Notes: generated from the sequence alone by a model not told the origin. Counted from the first letter of the stretch, positions 23,101 through 34,354 are shown. The stretch: DNA of 64,000 bases from Toxoplasma gondii ME49 (GCF_000006565.2 NC_031475.1:2317190-2381189), one strand, 5' to 3'. Program-made: numbers and translations.

Positions 23101-24988
23101 CGACCGATTTCTTGACCGGTGCGTCTGCTGTCTCCGCGTCCCTATCGCAGGACACAATGGCCGTCGTTGCTCTTTGTTCGGTGCGCATTTTTAGGGATTG
23201 GTTTTGTTTGCTTCTTCTTCCTCTCAGCTCTCACCGAACTGCATTCTTCTTCGGCTTGCCTCCATTGCCGGCCTTGGCCTCGCACCACAAGAAATCCACG
23301 AAAGGCTTCTCGTAGCGAGGAAAGTTCTCGACGTCCTCTTCCGTCAAGCTCTTCATCACATCCCATCGCAGCTTCTCGGTCGTCGTTGAGGCGACTCTCG
23401 CGCTCGCTGTGCCTCCCGAATAAAGCACCGAGGAAGAAGAGAGAGAAGGAGAAGAAGAGCGAGAAGGAGAAGAAGAGAGAGAAGGAGAAGAAGAGAGAGA
23501 AGTCTCGGGACAATCCGAAGATGGAGACCGCGAAACGAGCGAAGCATACGATGAGGCGGAGGAAGAGGTGGAAGCAGCATCGAAAGACGTCAACGGCCTG
23601 TTGGAAGCATGAGACGAGTCAGAAAAGGGAACGAAGCTGTTGACAGACTTGTGACCCTCTAAACGATTCTGGAGCCAGAGTCGACGTCGCGTCTGTCTCC
23701 CCCGACGCCCGAAGAAGCTGTTCTGCCCCGTGGACGGAACTTGGTCTCTGTTGTCCTCCTGGTTGTTTTCTCCTTCCTGGGAGTTGTTTCTTTCTCGCTG
23801 CTCTTCATCTTCTCCTCGCTCTTCTTCCTCGCGTTCGCTCTTTGCAAGCGCTGTCTGATGATTTGCCCTCTCCTCCTGTCTTCTCTCAGAACCGACGCTT
23901 TCTGGAGTCTCTTCGTCTTGGCGGCACCCTTGTTTTTGTGTTCTTTCCAGGTCACACATGATCCGCGCGAGACGCGAGGAAACTGAAAGGCATCGACGAC
24001 GAAACGAAGGAAGCGCGGAAGAACCGCAAGGAGGCGAATCCGAGCCGAGAGACGACAGAGGCAACCAACACAACGGTGAACGCAGAGACAGCCGAGCGTC
24101 CGCAGCGTTGGAGCAGGGAGTTGCAGAAAACGCACAAGGGGAGGAAGAGAGAGAGGAGAAACACCGGGAAGTGGAGGGAAAGCAAGCAGCTCCAGAAGAC
24201 GCAAGAGAAGCAGGGAGAGACGGAGAGAGAGGCGGTAGCGGAGAAAGATCAAGTTGAAAGCGCAGAGACGATGCGAGCGCCTCTGCAAACCGACCTGAAG
24301 AGGCGAAGTCGGACGGTATGTTTTCGGGGAGACGAGGAGAAAGGGAGGAAGCCAGACGCCTGCAACCACACCCAGAGGACCGACAGAGAGTCCTTGAAGA
24401 TGCGATGCGACCTTGAATAGAGTGCTTTACGCGAGAAGAAGAAAATGCAGATTTGCGACCTCGGCAACACACGGAAGACGCGGAGGACGATGGAGACAAA
24501 GCACGAGCTTTATGGGGGAGGGACGGCAGAGACGAAGGGCAGGAGGAACGAGAAGCAACGCACTCTGGCTCTTGCCAAGCGCCACAGGCAGCAGAGACAC
24601 CCTCAACGTCCCCAGTTTTCCAGCGGCAGCCGCAAGAGTCAAATGCTTGCTCAAAACCTTGTCCGGGCGTTGCCGGAGCTGACGAGCGAACGGCCGTTGT
24701 TCGGACTATTGTGTGTGTTCCTTTGTTTCTCAGAAAAAGCGAAAAAGCGGAATTCTCTGACGGCACATGCGCGTCGCTGTGCTCGCCGGCAGGCTCGGTC
24801 GACTCGGAACGTCGAGAGCCGCGAGAAGAACGCGGAGACGGTCGGTGGAGAGGTGAAAAAGAGCTGGAAAGAAAGAGAGAAGGGGAGGGCCAACAGGGAG
24901 AAACAGGAACGTATGAGAAAGGCCGTTTCTTTGATGCCGGCAAAAGGCCGTAAAAACAGAGTCTTTCGCAGCTCCAGCACCGCGCCAT
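17189..24988 (-). CDS. Obg-family GTPase, divergent, with long N-terminal extension
   Basis: Nine exons in consistent phase: 24988-23235, 22772-22601, 21538-21453, 21069-20887, 20064-19938, 19413-19081, 18626-18524, 18077-17932, and a less certain last one, 17419-17189. The total is about 1044 residues. The first 560 or so are Ser/Arg/Glu-rich low complexity and may include an organelle-targeting leader. The Obg fold follows (KPFVDF, KAGNGG, GYGGHGGNVILE, then VPLGTIVRK and VAAGGRGGL), and then the G domain. G1 is GAPNSGKTS. The G3 region reads DLPA, where the family has D-x-P-G. G4 reads TKCD, where NKxD is expected. Flanking Obg landmarks are present: GVEF, CPGAH, RILRHL..SRLLVYVLDV, DPFEDFLYLREEV. 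Obg GTPases act in large-subunit assembly, and organellar copies serve mitochondria or plastids. The site of action here is inferred only. Without the last exon the frame would run past 17932 to a nearby stop. Confidence 0.8.
21120..21275. repeat. Degenerate telomere-like tract in Obg intron
   Basis: A string of CCTAAACC, CCTAAGCC, AACCTCAAACTG and similar heptamer-like units resembles strongly decayed CCCTAAA repeats. The tract is close to, and upstream on the minus strand of, the acceptor of the exon at 21069. Confidence 0.55.
21907..21990. repeat. TATACA/TATG microsatellite
   Basis: An imperfect TA-rich tract lies in an intron of the Obg-family gene. Confidence 0.85.
23440..23512. repeat. 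GAAGAAGAGAGA-type tandem repeat in coding exon
   Basis: A purine-rich repeat of about 18 bp lies inside exon 1 of the Obg-family gene. On the minus strand it encodes alternating Ser, Pro and Leu low complexity shortly before the Obg fold begins. Confidence 0.75.
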
Positions 24989-26353
24989 TCTGCTAGCGGC
25001 TTGTCACTGCTTTTTGGGGTGTATGTACATCTCGTAAGCGAGTACACCAGACATCTGGTCTGCCACCCCGATGGAGCCGGACATTGACAATTCGAGTTCC
25101 TTTGAACCTCTCCTGGACTCTCATCCCCTCTCGACAGAGGGAGGCAGCTGGGGGCAGAAGCAGAAAAGAAGAAACAGAGAGAGGAGAGCGAAGAAGAAGA
25201 GACTTTCTCGAGAACGGAACGAGAGCAGAAGAACGGAGCCATGAAGTCGGTGTTTTGAGGAGCAGGACAGCGAGGAAACGCAGCGCGTTCTTCGCCACAG
25301 ACCCCGTCGCAGCCTCAGGCTTTCCAGCGTCGACGGTCAGAGAAGAGAAAACGGCTCTGTGAAGAACGAAATGGACGAGAAACTCGAAGAGAAGGCGAGA
25401 GACACTATGAGACAGAGACAGAGCAACGGACATGCAAGGGTGCCGAAGTTTCGGCGCCGCGCCGACGCGCATGCAGTTTTGCAAGGCGCGAGAAAGTGCG
25501 AGGTCGAGAGAAGAAAAAGAACGTGTCAAGAAAAGGAAGAGAATTCTTCTGCGGACTTGCAAGAGGAATGGCTTTCTCCTGGAGAAATGTAAATGCCAAG
25601 GAACCCAGGCGAAATCCGGAAGAAGAGTTGAGTTGGAAGCACTCCACGAAGCATCGACTTCTCTCATCATCGCTGCCGTCGCGATGCTCCAGGGGAGATG
25701 TGACTGACGGCAAATAAAGAACCTCCACGAAAACGGGTTTTCTCCTCTTTGCTCCTTGACTCTCCTCATTCTTTCCTACATTTCTCTCTTCGTCTCCACT
25801 CGGTCGGTCTTTCTCTCTGCTGCCATCTTCGTTTGCAGTGCCTCGCTACCGATTCCTCCTTTTCCCTCCTCAAACCGCATGCAGCAGAGAGACTGCTCGA
25901 GGTGTATGTACACTCAAACTCGCCGCTGCGCGCCCCGGATCTGCCCAGCGGCGTGCCTGTTTCCTGGCGACCTTTCCTCCCGCTTTCTGTCGCTTTCTGT
26001 CGCTTTCTCGCGCGTCACTGCGTCTGCTTCGTCTCCGGTCTCGATGTGACGCGCTGCGTTTGAAGGATCAAGAAAAGGAAACTCCGCAAGGACAGAAAGG
26101 AAGAGCCTACTCGCGAAGGAGAGAAAAACGAGAGAGGAGAGAAACGAGAAAGGAGAGAGAGAGACGAGGTGCACGGAGTCAGGGAAAGACGAAGGAAAAG
26201 GAGGAGTCGCGTTTCCGACAGAAATCCATGCAGTGCTGAAGAAGTAAAGCGTAAGTTCAAGGTGGAGCCTTCGTCACGGGGAATCCTCTGTCGAACTTCA
26301 AATCGATCCAGGGTGTTCTCTGAAAAGATGACTTCTCCTTCAATCAACTGAAA
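24989..26353. promoter_or_regulatory. Shared divergent intergenic region
   Basis: This is the region between the start of the minus-strand Obg-family gene and the plus-strand zinc-finger gene. It must hold both promoters. Two copies of a near-palindromic GGTGTATGTACA motif lie at 25018-25029 and 25901-25913. The rest is purine/pyrimidine-skewed sequence with no convincing gene. Confidence 0.5.
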
Positions 26354-26563
26354 ATGGCCGCAGTACAACTCCTACCTTCTTCACTCAGGCGGATCGGTCT
26401 TACCGTCCTGTCGCCTTCCTCCTGTGCTACGTCTCTCGCACATGTCTCTCGCCTCTCCTCTCTCTGTCGTTCTTCTTTTTCTCTGTGCTCTTCACCCTTC
26501 TCTCAAGTTTCCTCTTCCAGTCAGTGCCCACCGTTTGCTTTTTCTCGTGGGTACATCTCTTCT

Positions 26564-26598
<35 letters not shown>

Positions 26599-27826
26599 TT
26601 CTTCTTCCTCTTCTTCCTCTGCTTCTTCCTCTTCTTCTTCCTCTTCTTCTGTCTCTTCTTCGTCCTCTTCTTCTTCTGTCTGTCCTTCTTCTCTTTCGGC
26701 TTCTTCCTCTGCTCCTGAGGTGAAGATTGACTTGAGCCGAGTGCCTGGGACCGGAGCGAGGAAGGGCAGTCCAGAGGAAGACCTGCCTGCTGCGGACGTC
26801 TACGTCCTCCTCTTCACCTGCAAACCGTGTGGAAGGCGCTCTGTGAAAAAGTTCTCCAAAGTAAGCCTCGCGCCTTGATTTCGTTCTTCAGTTCCTCGCA
26901 GCATATGCTTCTGCCTTCGCTGCTGTCGCTGCTGTAGGAACCAGTCTTGCCTTCCCTCCGACCTTCCTTCTTCTGCTTCGCTCTCCTCGTCTCTGCTCTT
27001 CTTCTGCGTACGCGTCTGTTCTCGCTTTGGTTCGTCTAGCCAAAGGCAAAGAGCGGCTTCTCACAGGTTCCGGATTTCCTCACGGAGGAACAACCGTGCA
27101 TCCGCGAGTCGGCGGCCATCCACTGTCAGTGCCCAGCGCCAGTTGCGCGGCGGTGACTCGACGCGCTATCGTCCTTCTTATGGCTTCCGTAATCCTTCTT
27201 CCTGCGCGCCTCCCTTCCTGCCATCCATCTGTTCGCTTCGCTCTGCGCCTGCCCCCGAGACTCCGTTTTCCTGTTGATCCAAAAAATGCACGCAACTTCT
27301 TAAAGTTTGGTTCATCTCCGAGGCAACGTCGTTCGCTTCTTTCTCCTGCAGCGGGCCTACCATCACGGCGTCGTCATCATCAAATGTCCTCACTGCGAGT
27401 CGCGTAAGAAATCAACAAACAAGAAAAACGCCTAGCGCGTGAACGAAAGCCCCCTATATATATACATATACATATATATAGATATAGATAAGTATATATA
27501 TATATATATGCATAGTTATATATATATATATATATAATGTTATATATATATATATATATTGTGAATTGACGGGTGTATATAGGTGTATGTTTGCGCACAT
27601 ATCCACCAAGAGGGCGGACGACGTTCGTTGGTGCGTCGTGTAGCAAGGCGCAGTGTCCGCCCCTGCACTGATGCGTACTTCACGCTAAAAAACAAATTGC
27701 TTCGAATTCAGTACGTACATCTGACACGCATAGATCGACGTCTATATCTTTCTCCACGGATACGCACTGTATGTGTATATATACATATGTACATATCAAC
27801 ACACATGCATACATAGAGATACTCAG

Positions 27827-27865
<39 letters not shown>

Positions 27866-29091
27866 AATGCAGGCGTGAGGCTGTGCAAAGGGTATAGGAA
27901 GCTTTGCCTGCATTGCAGGAGAGAAATCGTCGGAAACAGAATATGTGAGGAGCTGACGTCAATCGATCGAAGAAGGAAACGCATTATTTCAACTTTCTGC
28001 GAGGCACTCTCGGCTGGGGGGAGGGCGCGTAGTCCCGGCCAGCGGCGTTAAAACGCGTTGTGCATGCGCTGTGGAAGAAAGGTTTTTGCATGTGGATGCA
28101 GTGCATTTGATCGCCGACAACCTCGGTTGGTTTGGCGCAGGACCAGAGACACTGGAAGACATTCTGAAAGCAAAGGGAGAAAAGCAATTGAAAGCGCTTT
28201 CAGGTGAGGATCGACTGTTCAGCTTTCGTCGCATTCGCCTCCTCGCGACAACGACGATGGGTTTCACCTTCTCTGCTCGAGAGGGCAGTTTACGTTTTTG
28301 TAGGGGAGCTGCTGCAACGCGTATCTCCTTTGCGTTTCCCTCCGAATGTCTAGCTGCCGCAGAACTCCTTTTTCTTCTCTCCATGTCACCTCTCTCTCCG
28401 GCAGGACTATATCCTCGTTTTTGCGTTTGCGCGTGATAAACCACAGTCACTGGAGGTCGTTGTTTTTTCTCTTCTCCGTCAAAGAAGTTTGTCGAGGAAC
28501 GAGAGTGTCGCCGTGTAAATGGCATGGCTTGCAGGGGCATCCCAAGGGTATAGTAGCGACTTCGTCGAGTCGAAGCGCAGCGACGCACGACGTGAGAGGG
28601 AGGCCTCTCTCTCCCCTCGCTTTCCACGGAGCATCTGTTCGCCACTTTGTACAACCTGCGCAGTCGCGGTTCGAAATGCTCTGTTGGGTTCCCTTTTTTT
28701 TCCTCGCGCTCGCGCTGCCGTTGTCATTTCGCGGCGGCACACGCTGTTTCGCTGTGAACCGTCGCGACCGATCTCGAAAGTCGCGCTGAGTCTTCGCTTT
28801 GTCGTTCGTGTACGCATGCCATGCGTGTCAAGAGCCTTCTCTCTACCTAGCTCGATACGCTTTTGAATGCTTTGTTCCGACAGCGAAGGCCTGACGCTGC
28901 AGGCATTGCGGGGTGCAGAACGCAGACCATTTCTTCACCGATTCTCTGTTCTGTGGTGTGCAGCGGAAGATCTGTTGGACCTCTCGGAGCTGCGGGCCTC
29001 TGGGGAGACAGGCTCTGCGCCTCCTCGCGCCGTCGAGGCAGACACCAACCGTGCATGCAGAGACGAGACCGACGCGAAGTCAAATGTGTGA
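26354..29091 (+). CDS. DNL-type zinc-finger protein (Zim17/Tim15/Hep1-like)
   Basis: Four exons, 26354-26860, 27352-27403, 28102-28203 and 28964-29091, join in phase to 262 residues. The N-terminus is basic, Ser/Leu-rich and without acidic residues (MAAVQLLPSSLRRIGL...), like a mitochondrial presequence. A long poly-Ser tract follows (about 26559-26720). The zinc finger has C-x2-C in TCKPCGRRS at the end of exon 1 and C-x2-C in KCPHCES in exon 2, and it closes with the signature HLIADNLGWF in exon 3. All four Cys and the DNL triad are present. In the family this matrix protein keeps mitochondrial Hsp70 soluble and active during protein import. The C-terminal exon is an acidic tail (EDLLDLSELRA) ending at a TGA at 29089-29091. 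An acceptor at 28884 was rejected because it gives an immediate stop. Plastid or other organelle targeting is possible. Confidence 0.88.
26559..26720. repeat. TCTTCC trinucleotide-type repeat encoding poly-Ser
   Basis: An imperfect run of TCT and TCC codons in exon 1 of the zinc-finger gene encodes an almost pure Ser tract between the presumed presequence and the zinc finger. Other frames give Leu or Phe runs, which are not meaningful. Confidence 0.9.
27454..27560. repeat. (TA)n microsatellite cluster
   Basis: Several TA runs interrupted by short other sequence lie in intron 2 of the zinc-finger gene. A second pure run lies at 27831-27863 in the same intron. Confidence 0.85.
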
Positions 29092-31378
29092 ACGAGGAGA
29101 CACGCAGCAGACTGAGGGTCTCCAGAAGGCGAACGAGGGCAGGCGACAAGCGCACAGCGGCGGACAGAAGAGAGAGAAAGCAGCCTCGGGGAGACGCGCA
29201 TTTCCAGGAGAAGGCGGAATGGCAACGAGGTGAATCGAGTGGAGATGAAAGCGGGTGGAACGTCGGTGGAACGTCGTGAAGCGACACGGCTCAAGTGGTG
29301 TCTGCTGTGCATGCAGAAACGAACGCGACGGCGAGAGCCTCCCAGAGGGGCAGCGGCGAAAGATTCAGACAACTGTGCCGAGTTACGTGCGTGAACGTCT
29401 CGCCTTTTTGAGCAGGAGTGAGAGTGGCGATGTACGGAGACACAGAGTAGTAAACGAAAAGCAAAGGACGTCGGGCAGAAGCTCGGCTGTCCACGCATGC
29501 AGAGAAACAGGACTGGAAGGACGGTGGACTCGAATGGGTGGAGCCCCGAAAAGGACAACGAAAACGGCCGTCCTCTGAACAGATTCTGCGTTCCGCGTCG
29601 CGAGACCAGATACCACATGAAACGGACAAGACAGGCCAAGGAAGAGTTCGTCCATTCGGCGCTTCGCGGAGCAGACGCGTCTGAAGAAGAGAACCATTTC
29701 GTCCTGCGTTGACCTTCGTTGTGCGAAAACGATGAAACTTTGGTGCTGCATGTGTGGCGGGTGCTCCTCGGTGGGGTCTCGCCGACAGCGCAGACGTAAC
29801 ACAGTGCAGTTGAGGAGGCGAAGCGCCTCGGCTTTCACGTTTGCAACGCAAATTCCCTCTCTCCCGACGGACAGAAATCCCCGCCAGTCCTTGCTCTTAC
29901 AAGAGACAACCCCAAAACGAAACAGTCGTCGGCGCACGAGAACACAGACACAGAGAGAAAACGCCTGTCAAACCTTTCTCGAGATTCAAGGTCGTGCCAC
30001 CGGCAGCACCTGAGTGGGCGTTTTATCGCGCGGCGATTAGCGTAGTAACGGTAATTCACGACTGAAGCGCAGAGCACAGTTCAAGTAGTTTGTCTATGCT
30101 CTCCATGTCGCCTTCCCTGCCACGGGTGAAAAGCTCGAGCAATGAGGAAACCTCCCAATCGTGGAAATTGAGATATGAACACCCGGGTGAAACACCAGGT
30201 TCGGGGTCCTGGACCGTACAGATATACAGTGTCTACTTATCAAAGGTGACTACCATGCATGGTCGAGCTGTGATCTCTGCGTTCTTCGTCCGGCGTTGTA
30301 CGGGGATCCGGCAACTTCTTTGCGCGAAAATCTCCCTTGGGGTTCGGAAGTCGAGACTCCCCAAGAACTACCGCGGTGACCTTTGTCTTCAGCTGCAGAA
30401 CATCCTCTCGCGAACAACAAGTCTGCACAAAAGGTTTACATGTCGTCTACTTCCATTCAGATAGTTTTGTCACCCCTAAAGGCGTCGACACCGCGCTTCG
30501 AGTTCCCGTTTGTCCTCACAGATATAATTACAAATACTAAGTGTCTATCATGTTGAATTGGAACGGTCGCGCTGCAAGCGGTCTCTGGGTTGATGGAACG
30601 CTCCCACAAGAGGCAGCCCAGTTTTTCCACCGGGCCGCGACGCCTGCGTGCAGAGTCTTTCTTCGGTGTCGTCCCTGGAGTGTGGCCTAGGGAAATGACA
30701 AGAAAAAAGGAAGGACGATACTTTTCCGGTGAGTCTCTCCTTCAAAGGCTTCGGACGCAGGGATGCGTTGTTACTTCGCTGTGCCAGGAGACTCTCCGTC
30801 TGAGTTTATTGTCGCATGCTGCAAGCACACTCTACAAAGACGACGCAGAATTTCGAGCTGGTAAACATCAGGTGTCAGGAACTAGTCAGGGGTTCGTGTT
30901 TAGAGGCATTCGTTCCACGATCGTCGGGATAAAAAGACCAGAGAAGAACATCGAAGGTTTCGCTGCGTTTTCTTCAGGATACCCGCGGGTGCCGGTGAAA
31001 AACGCTTCTGTCTCAGTCGTTTGACAAGAGATCTTCTTGTGCATGGAGGAAATGCGAGTCACTACAGTCGAGAACTTGTGCCTCTTTCTGAGAAGTACAC
31101 TTCCAGACCGCAACCTATCTTGAGTGGCTGTCGAGTGAGGGCTGCAAGTCGACTCAAACGGCCTTTTTCTGGGAGGGAGTTGCCCCTGCTGTTCAGCCCA
31201 CGAGTGCTTCGCCGTGGTGATCGGCTTTATCCTGCGTGCATAGATCGCGTGGAGACATGAAACCATGCCCTACAAGACGCAAGACGAAGTTCACTCCAGA
31301 AGAACTGGACCAAAACTCCAGTGAAAGCAACTGCCGTGGCGCGTACCCGATGTCGCAGCCAGACGCCTCTGGAACGCT
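29092..31378. other. Intergenic stretch after zinc-finger gene
   Basis: Several medium-length frames exist on both strands around 28900-30000 but show no domain and no consistent splicing. Part of this is the 3' untranslated region of the zinc-finger gene. Nothing else is supported. Confidence 0.45.
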
Positions 31379-31931
31379 GAGTTCTTAACCCAGCTCACGT
31401 ATTACATCTGACGGTGAACGATCGTTCCTAACTGAATCTTGTTCAATAACAAGGGAGTAATGAGCCGACATGGAGGTGTTGATACAATCCAAGGATTAGA
31501 CCTCCCAATATTATCTGACCTGTTATCCCTGGCGCACCTTACGACCGTACCTTAATGTCGTAGGATATTGAAATCCAGCACTTTGAGCTGTCTTTAGCAG
31601 TCCAGTGGGGTGGTGGTGTACAGCAATCATACAGAACTTGGTTGTCTGTATCTCATAACTGCAGCAGCTCACTGCGTACTTAGGATCAGACCAAACGAGT
31701 TGACTAACGGTACTGGGAAATAGGAGATCGCGTTAGTTCTTGGGAAAACGACTTCCGAACCACCAATGTACAGATTGGTACAAAGAAGTTACCATATCCT
31801 CTCCGTACAAAGCCGGCATTAAGAACATAAAGATCATAGCTAGACCATGTATTGTAATTATCACGTTATAAGTAGATATTGTCTCTGTACAAATGATCAG
31901 CGAACCAGAACTGTATAACTCAAATCGAAAA
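31379..31931 (-). pseudogene. Nuclear copy of mitochondrial DNA (NUMT): LSU rRNA fragment plus cox1 fragment
   Basis: Read on the minus strand, 31535-31379 matches the peptidyl-transferase region of large-subunit rRNA: CAGGGATAACAGG, then CACCTCCATGTCGGCTCAT, then GTGAGCTGGGTTAAGAAC, in the natural order. Upstream on the same strand (about 31925-31690) is a piece of cytochrome oxidase subunit I, with TYNVIITIHGLAMIFMFLMP and, after frame changes, NFFVPI and VFPRTNAIS. Two small insertions near 31798 and 31775 break the frame, so it is not functional. The middle (31540-31690) is probably other mitochondrial blocks that I cannot name. Scrambled mitochondrial blocks inserted in the nucleus are a known feature of Toxoplasma. 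The AT content and absence of Ser/Arg coding style differ from the flanks. Edges are approximate. Confidence 0.85.
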
Positions 31932-33257
31932 GTCTGACTTCAGCGTTCACGTCTCGGTCTCAGGAGCGCGAGACTGGACGGGAACGACAAAAATGGTAAG
32001 AAACGACAGGTCTTGACCAACGTTCTTCTCCTCCAAAAACTCGAGACCCAGAGAGCCGGACTGCCCACCTGTTCTGTGATCTCTGTTCGACTCAGACCAT
32101 GTTTTCAGTTCAACTCGCGAGGCTCACACTGGGAGAGGGGGGGGGGGCGCGCGTGCGCCTGAGGCTTGCGCATTCACTGGTCTGCGTTTTTCGTTCTTTT
32201 TCTCGCGTTTCGCAGGAAAAAGCGAAGCGTCCCTTCGCGTGACAAACGGAGTCGTCGCTCCGGAAAAACAGAGCATGCGAAAAAAGAAATCTTCTGCAGT
32301 CTTTCTTGCGAAAAGTTGCGGTGCTGTCGCTTCTTTGTGGAAGCGCGGCGGGGTCACGAGGGAGGCGTCTGCGAGAAGCGGGGATGCGTTCTTTTCTTTT
32401 TTCCTTGACAACCTTCATTTCTCTTTCTTTCTTGACGTGGGAGGTTTCCTCCCACCAGCAACTTCTCCTCTGCCGCTTCCCTTCTCTCGCTTTTCTTCCC
32501 TCGCTTTCTCCCTCCTTCCTCCCCGCCCTATCCCCTGTCTCGGGTGTGCTCCCGCGACATCGCGTTCGGCCAGCGTTCGAGCCTCCGCTGCCTTCGCTTC
32601 GAAGAACGCCTTTCCTTTCAGTTTGCTTCTCGATTTCTTCTTTCTTCTTTGCAACGTCGCAAACGCCCTCCTGCGGAGACGCTCGCGCGCGCGGCAACTC
32701 AACAGCGGCTCGCGACTCGCGAGAGCACCCGCGGCACAAAATTGACAAGCGGCGCTCCGCTCGCTTCCGTGTCTCCTCAAGTTCTTCTGACTGCATCCGC
32801 CTTCTTCCCCCGCGTCGAAGGGGGAAATCTTCTTTTCGCCGCAGTGTTCTCGTTTCCGTTGCCCGTCCTTCTGCCGAAAGGGAGACGCGGACGTCAGTTC
32901 TTGCTCTCCAACGCTCTCTCGCCTCTGCACGAAGAAAGACGAGTTGAAAGGAAACATGCCGCAGTCCTTGTGTCCTCGGGACCCAGTCCACCTATAAATC
33001 CACTCCTCCACTGACACAGTTTTGCGCGCAAACGCGTACTCCCTACATAAATTCATAAACTCAAATTTATATATATATATATATATGAATATATATGAAT
33101 ATGCGTGTATATATATGTATATATGTTTATATATTATAGTATATGCCAACGTGTTTTCTTCTGTGGACTGTCTGGTGGAGTGAGCGAAAGATTTGTTGGT
33201 CGGGCGCGGGAAACGTCCGGCTGCGAGGCGGGTGCCTGTCGCTTTTTTTCGAGCAAG
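31932..33257. other. Intergenic stretch between NUMT and hypothetical gene
   Basis: A G run sits at about 32138-32147, a pyrimidine-rich block spans 32380-32560, and a TA microsatellite lies at 33067-33136. Open frames on the minus strand (for example 32991-32110) are Arg/Glu-rich but have no splice partner or domain and look like shadows. Confidence 0.4.
33067..33136. repeat. TATATG microsatellite
   Basis: An imperfect TA-rich tract lies about 120 bp upstream of the start codon of the hypothetical gene at 33258. Confidence 0.85.
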
Positions 33258-33971
33258 ATGCCAAGAGGCATCTTGCTGGATTTCTTCGATTGCTGCTGCA
33301 GACGGACGCGACGCTTTTCTCTCGAGAGAGTGCGAAGCTTGCTGCAAGAAGAGGCGTTTCTTCTCGATCGGCCTCGACTCGTGTCTCCACTGGAGATCTA
33401 CCGCGTTGCTTCCTCTCCCTCTCTCAATTCTCCGCAATCCGGAGATCGAGACGCGAGTGACGAGAGAGCAGAAGACCGCTTGCGTTTCTCTGTCGAAGCT
33501 CCGTTCTCTTCCTGTGCGAGAGATAACGAAGGAACAGTCTCTGCCCCTCGCACGACGTCGGCACTGGAGGAGGCGCTGCGGTCTCACTTTGCGAGTGAGG
33601 AGAAGCGAGTGAGGCGGCGAGGTTCTTCGCTGTTCTTGTCGAGCAGAGTCGAAGACGCGAACGCGCTTTCGCAAGACGACGACGCCGGAGAAAAGGAACT
33701 CTCCAGCGAGAGCATCACTAGCCACGCAGAGACACCCGAGCGCGCGACGTCGGAGAGAGACGGACTCAACACCCCGACGACGGCAGCCTCTCCTTTCCAA
33801 AGCACTCAGGCTGGTCCGTGTCTGTCGCACGCAGCGCCTTCGTTTTCTCTGCCTGCTCTGCAGGATTTCCCTGCATGCGCAGAGGCGTCTCGACTTGGGA
33901 GACGCGAGGCGAGAGTGGACGACGCACACCGAGAAGAACACCCGCTTTCCGGCGCCCTGGAGGAGCTGTAG
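33258..33971 (+). CDS. Ser/Glu-rich hypothetical protein
   Basis: A single-exon frame of 237 residues starts at an ATG with a purine at -3 (GCAAGATGC). I do not recognise a family. The N-terminus MPRGILLDFFDCCCRRTRRFSL has a hydrophobic patch, three adjacent Cys and basic residues, which could be a lipid-modified membrane anchor, although it lacks the Gly2 needed for myristoylation. The rest is Ser, Glu, Asp and Arg-rich and probably disordered, with no membrane segment. It lies 383 bp upstream of the NOC2-like gene on the same strand. It could be a separate gene or, less likely, an upstream exon of a longer transcript. The opposite strand has a longer frame (33980-32415), but that frame runs through the TA microsatellite and is judged to be a shadow. 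Confidence 0.45.
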   Translation: MPRGILLDFFDCCCRRTRRFSLERVRSLLQEEAFLLDRPRLVSPLEIYRVASSPSLNSPQSGDRDASDERAEDRLRFSVEAPFSSCARDNEGTVSAPRTTSALEEALRSHFASEEKRVRRRGSSLFLSSRVEDANALSQDDDAGEKELSSESITSHAETPERATSERDGLNTPTTAASPFQSTQAGPCLSHAAPSFSLPALQDFPACAEASRLGRREARVDDAHREEHPLSGALEEL

Positions 33972-34354
33972 AAGCAGCAAGCGAAGGCGCGAGTTGACGC
34001 GACAGTGCGAAGCAAACGCATGCTGCCTGTGTGCTGAGTCGCGCGTCGCTCTTCAAAGGCGACGTCACGACCTTCTCCGAGAAGGACGAACGCGCCTTTT
34101 CTTCCGGGAAGGAGAGCCGAGGGAGCAGCCGTCGCTGTTGTTCCGCGAGGAGAGAAGAACGCAGAGACGCATTCTGACCCAGAGAGAGGACAAGGCGAAA
34201 GGAAGAGAACATCGAAGAACGACTTCTCCGCCTCACACTCACCACGGTCAGCCAGTCCAGAGACGGTGCACTGTGTGTTCGCTGGAAAAAGCGAGGCGTT
34301 CGGTGGAACAAGAAAATTCGTTTCGAAGGTCGAAAGTCTTTCTGCTGTGACAAG
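33972..34354. promoter_or_regulatory. Probable promoter and 5' leader of NOC2-like gene
   Basis: A 383 bp gap lies between two plus-strand genes. No individual motif stands out. Confidence 0.4.

Noticed and set aside
26424..26723. Leu- and Phe-rich frames over 26.4-26.7 kb
   Set aside because: They are alternative readings of the poly-Ser repeat in the zinc-finger gene.
28935..29937. Overlapping frames of 180-230 codons on the minus strand
   Set aside because: They overlap the last zinc-finger exon and its 3' region, and show no domain or splice continuity.
32415..33980. 521-codon minus-strand open frame
   Set aside because: It runs through a TA microsatellite, giving alternating Ile/Tyr, has no domain, and overlaps more coding-like sequence on the plus strand.
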